Shown here: positions 61,615 to 64,000 of the stretch, in pieces
Position numbering within the stretch: the first letter of the stretch is position 1
How the letters are laid out: every line of letters begins with the position of its first letter
Program-made: the position numbers and the translations under genes
From: Bacteroidia bacterium
GTDB lineage: Bacteria > Bacteroidota > Bacteroidia > 2-12-FULL-35-15
NCBI GenBank assembly: GCA_030654175.1
Contig: JAURXZ010000049.1
Span: forward strand, 466,334-530,333
Length of the DNA: 64,000 nt
Reading direction: 5' to 3'
The notes under the pieces: generated by a model
What the model was told of the DNA's origin: nothing
Seen by the model: the letters and a program-made list of their open reading frames with translations, nothing else
The model's database searches: none

Positions 61615-62709
61615 CTATTTCAAAATCTTTACTTTTTCTGAATAATATTTTAAAGCTTCTTTTATTAGATCAGGAGTTGCTGTTTTATTTATTTCGCATT
61701 TCCCTATGGAAGAAATTAATGAAAAATTTATCAATTCATTTTCATTTTTTTTATCGTGAAACATAAGTTCTGTCATCTTGTCAAAATCTGTTCTTTTCAA
61801 TTGAACAGGTTCATACAATGATAAAATAAAGGAGGTAATCTCTTCTAACGCCTCATTCGGGAGTTTTACAATTCTATTCGACAAATACGCTTCACATATC
61901 ATTCCTATAGCAATTGCTTCACCATGTAACAATTGTTTGCGGCTATTTTGCTTCAACAAAAAATAAGATTCAATAGCATGCCCAATGGTATGTCCAAAAT
62001 TCAGTGCTTTTCTCTTGTTTTTTTCAAAGGGGTCCTCCTGTACAATTTTGTTTTTTATGTGAATGGATGTTTCAATTAAAGGATCAATTTTTTCAAAATC
62101 AAAGATATCAGCTTCTTTAATTTTTTTCCAATAAAGGGCATCGGAAATTAATGCGTGCTTTATCATTTCAGCAAAGCCTGATAATAGTTGCCTTTCATCC
62201 AATGTTTGCAGGAAAGTAGTATCAATAAAAACCGCTGAAGGATTGCTGAACAAACCTATTTCATTTTTTATATGATTTAGGTCAACAGCTACCTTGCCTC
62301 CAACAGAAGCATCAACCTGGGAAAGTAAGGTGGTTGGAATATTTATAAAACCGATCCCACGTTTAAATACAGATGCAATAAAACCTCCCATATCACCAAT
62401 CACCCCACCACCAAGATTTATGATCAGCGATCGCCTGTCGGCACCGTAATCACTTAATGTTGCCCATATTTGAGTACATACTTCAATGTTTTTGCTGTTT
62501 TCACCACTTTCAATTTCAATGATCTCTGCATCTTTAAAAGCAGGGATATGCGCAGCCAGCTGGGGATAACAATATTCAAATGTTTTTTCATCCACCAATA
62601 TAAATAGTTTTGAATACCTGCTTTCATTTGCTTTCAGAAATCGGTTGATCTCTTTGGTAATGTCTTTAGATACAAAAATCGAATAATCGGATGCCTTTAT
62701 TTCTGTCAT
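61615..62709 (-). CDS. aroB: 3-dehydroquinate synthase
   Basis: Second step of the shikimate pathway: DAHP to 3-dehydroquinate, using NAD+ and a divalent metal. The 364-residue cytosolic enzyme starts at the ATG at 62709 (MTEIKASDYSIF); an in-frame ATG at 62748 lies beyond the promoter core. The NAD loop is LGGGVIGDMGGFIASVFKRG, and substrate/metal residues lie in IPTTLLSQVDASVGGKVAVD, GFAEMIKH, NFGHTIGHAIE and HGEAIAIGM. All expected residues are visible. Family length is typical. It is divergent from the proline dehydrogenase gene, a neighbourhood I have seen repeatedly in Bacteroidota. Confidence 0.96.
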   Translation of the reverse strand: MTEIKASDYSIFVSKDITKEINRFLKANESRYSKLFILVDEKTFEYCYPQLAAHIPAFKDAEIIEIESGENSKNIEVCTQIWATLSDYGADRRSLIINLGGGVIGDMGGFIASVFKRGIGFINIPTTLLSQVDASVGGKVAVDLNHIKNEIGLFSNPSAVFIDTTFLQTLDERQLLSGFAEMIKHALISDALYWKKIKEADIFDFEKIDPLIETSIHIKNKIVQEDPFEKNKRKALNFGHTIGHAIESYFLLKQNSRKQLLHGEAIAIGMICEAYLSNRIVKLPNEALEEITSFILSLYEPVQLKRTDFDKMTELMFHDKKNENELINFSLISSIGKCEINKTATPDLIKEALKYYSEKVKILK

Positions 62710-62728
62710 AAACTGGTATTTGATGGAG

Positions 62729-62736
62729 CAAATATA
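62729..62736 (-). promoter_or_regulatory. Promoter core TATATTTG of aroB
   Basis: Exact TAnnTTTG match on the minus strand, 19 bases before the aroB ATG at 62709, inside the open frame's upstream extension. The short leader supports that start. Confidence 0.45.
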
Positions 62737-62935
62737 GTATAATACCAAAAGTATATCTGTGATTTCTCAGGAAGTTTCGTGAGAATTCCCATAAACCGCC
62801 ATTGTATTGATTTTTTAGCAGTTTAATTCACATAAATTATTGATCGGTTTGATATAAAATAAAGAGTTTTCGGCTTATTGAATCAAAGGTTAATAAGCTT
62901 TTATTGAATCAACTCCATTAGAATTAACTAAACAC

Positions 62936-62943
62936 TATATTTG
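62936..62943 (+). promoter_or_regulatory. Promoter core TATATTTG of the proline dehydrogenase gene
   Basis: Exact TAnnTTTG match, 20 bases before the ATG at 62964. No TTTG box at standard spacing. Confidence 0.45.
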
Positions 62944-62963
62944 TATGCTTTAAATATAAAAAA

Positions 62964-64000
62964 ATGCTATCATTCAATAATACAGAAATTGCTTTTTCAG
63001 GCAAAACAAATAACGATTTAAACCGCTCATACTGGTTATTTAAAATGGTATCCAATCCAACGTTTGTAAATGTTGGGCAAGTACTTACCAATTTTGCCAT
63101 TAAAACATATTTGCCAATAAAAGGATTAATAAAAGCTACTATTTTCAAACAATTTTGTGGCGGGGAAACCATCATAGAATGTGATAAAACGATCAAAGAA
63201 TTGGGTCGATTTAATATCGGAACTATTTTAGATTACTCAGTAGAAGGTAAAGAGTCCGAACATGATTTTGATGCATGTGCCACCGAAACGATTGCTACGA
63301 TTGCTAAAGCCAAAAATAATAGTCTTATTCCTTTTTCTGTTTTTAAAGTAACAGGCCTTGCCCGACTGGGGTTATTGGAGAAAGTTACTGCAGATCAATC
63401 GCTGACTTCAGATGAAAAAAAAGAATTTGAACGTATAGAGCATCGTGTTGACAGGATCTGCAAAGCAGCGCATGATGCAGGCACTCCCGTTTTTATTGAT
63501 GCCGAGGAAAGCTGGATCCAAAAAGCAATTGATGATCTGGCCAATAAGATGATGGCATTATATAATATTCAGAAACCTATTGTTTACAATACGTTTCAAA
63601 TGTATTGTAAGGATAAACTGGCATATTTAAAACATTCATTCAACATCGCTCAACAAAGCAATTATTACTTAGGTGCCAAATTGGTGCGTGGTGCCTATAT
63701 GGAAAAAGAACGTGCCCGCGCCATTGAAAAAAAATATCCATCTCCTATACAAGATAAAAAGGAGGATACAGATAGTGATTATGATGCCGCACTTTTATTT
63801 TGTGTTGAAAACGTTGACAGAATAGCAATTTGTGCCGGGACACACAATGAGAATAGTTCTATGAATTTGGTTCAACTGATGAAAGATAAAAATATCAAAG
63901 AAACCAATAAACATATCTTTTTTTCTCAACTTCTTGGGATGAGTGATCACATCAGTTACAATCTCGCTGACGCAGGATACAATGTGGCTAAATATGTACC
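62964..64000 (+). CDS. Proline dehydrogenase (partial, C-terminus outside the window)
   Basis: FAD-dependent oxidation of L-proline to pyrroline-5-carboxylate, the first step of proline breakdown. At least 345 residues are visible and the gene is cut by the window edge. Conserved patterns of the ProDH TIM barrel are present: GTILDYSVEGKESEHDFD, FSVFKVTGLARLGLLEKV, VFIDAEESWIQKAIDD, YLGAKLVRGAYMEKERARA, and near the cut the LLGMSDHISYNLADAGYNVAKYVP segment. The start at 62964 (MLSFNNTEIAFSG) matches Bacteroidota homologues. No P5C-dehydrogenase fusion can be judged from this part. The substrate-binding residues near the end are not visible. Confidence 0.93.
   Translation, partial: MLSFNNTEIAFSGKTNNDLNRSYWLFKMVSNPTFVNVGQVLTNFAIKTYLPIKGLIKATIFKQFCGGETIIECDKTIKELGRFNIGTILDYSVEGKESEHDFDACATETIATIAKAKNNSLIPFSVFKVTGLARLGLLEKVTADQSLTSDEKKEFERIEHRVDRICKAAHDAGTPVFIDAEESWIQKAIDDLANKMMALYNIQKPIVYNTFQMYCKDKLAYLKHSFNIAQQSNYYLGAKLVRGAYMEKERARAIEKKYPSPIQDKKEDTDSDYDAALLFCVENVDRIAICAGTHNENSSMNLVQLMKDKNIKETNKHIFFSQLLGMSDHISYNLADAGYNVAKYV

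Overview
The window is AT-rich chromosomal DNA from a member of the Bacteroidota. Three things point there. Eight proteins carry type IX secretion (T9SS) C-terminal sorting signals. A PorP/SprF protein sits beside a giant SprB-repeat adhesin with a type B sorting domain. Many starts are preceded by the Bacteroidota promoter core TAnnTTTG rather than a Shine-Dalgarno sequence. I see no rRNA, tRNA, CRISPR array, phage or insertion sequence. It reads as a stable core region, with secreted and signalling genes mixed among housekeeping genes. I cannot name the genus.

Layout, left to right. 1-4.3 kb: a truncated Reg_prop sensor, a T9SS cargo protein, and pckA (gluconeogenic PEP carboxykinase). 4.4-12.4 kb: rsmE, then a leftward envelope group of a DUF6029 barrel, a TlpA-type thioredoxin and two tandem T9SS cargo proteins that begin with thioredoxin-like CxxC domains; a small rightward T9SS protein follows. 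12.5-19.2 kb: tex flanked by two TPR-TM-SpoIIE phosphatases. 19.2-25.5 kb: an M48 protease coupled to a giant DUF2339 membrane protein, and a secreted RCC1 propeller. 25.6-33.2 kb: a membrane pyrophosphatase with a cysteine/methionine-rich tail, a patatin-barrel phospholipase, a helical-backbone metal receptor and a PLP enzyme with CBS domains. 33.3-41.9 kb: OmpA-like protein, PorP/SprF protein and the 1976-residue SprB-repeat adhesin, all leftward. 42.3-47 kb: a LolC/E-like permease, a NamZ-like (DUF1343) muramidase, and a glycosyltransferase with a sugar-nucleotide dehydratase/reductase. 47-54.6 kb: a MORN-repeat protein, mnmA, a T9SS subtilase, a DPP11-type S46 peptidase and cinA. 54.6-58.1 kb: a SpoIIE phosphatase facing a SiaC protein and a tandem SiaB-type kinase. 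58.3-64 kb: an LVIVD-repeat T9SS protein, an SF2 helicase, aroB and a truncated proline dehydrogenase.

How the genes fit together. The T9SS cargo, PorP/SprF, OmpA and secreted peptidases describe a surface-active, peptide- and polymer-degrading lifestyle. Proline dehydrogenase, DPP11 and pckA fit growth on amino acids with gluconeogenesis. Three SpoIIE phosphatases plus SiaB/SiaC homologues suggest partner-switching control. The most unusual items are the Cys/Met-rich extension on the pyrophosphatase, the tandem-fused SiaB kinase, a sugar-nucleotide SDR with Tyr-x3-Arg instead of Tyr-x3-Lys, and hairpin-forming repeats concentrated at convergent gene junctions.
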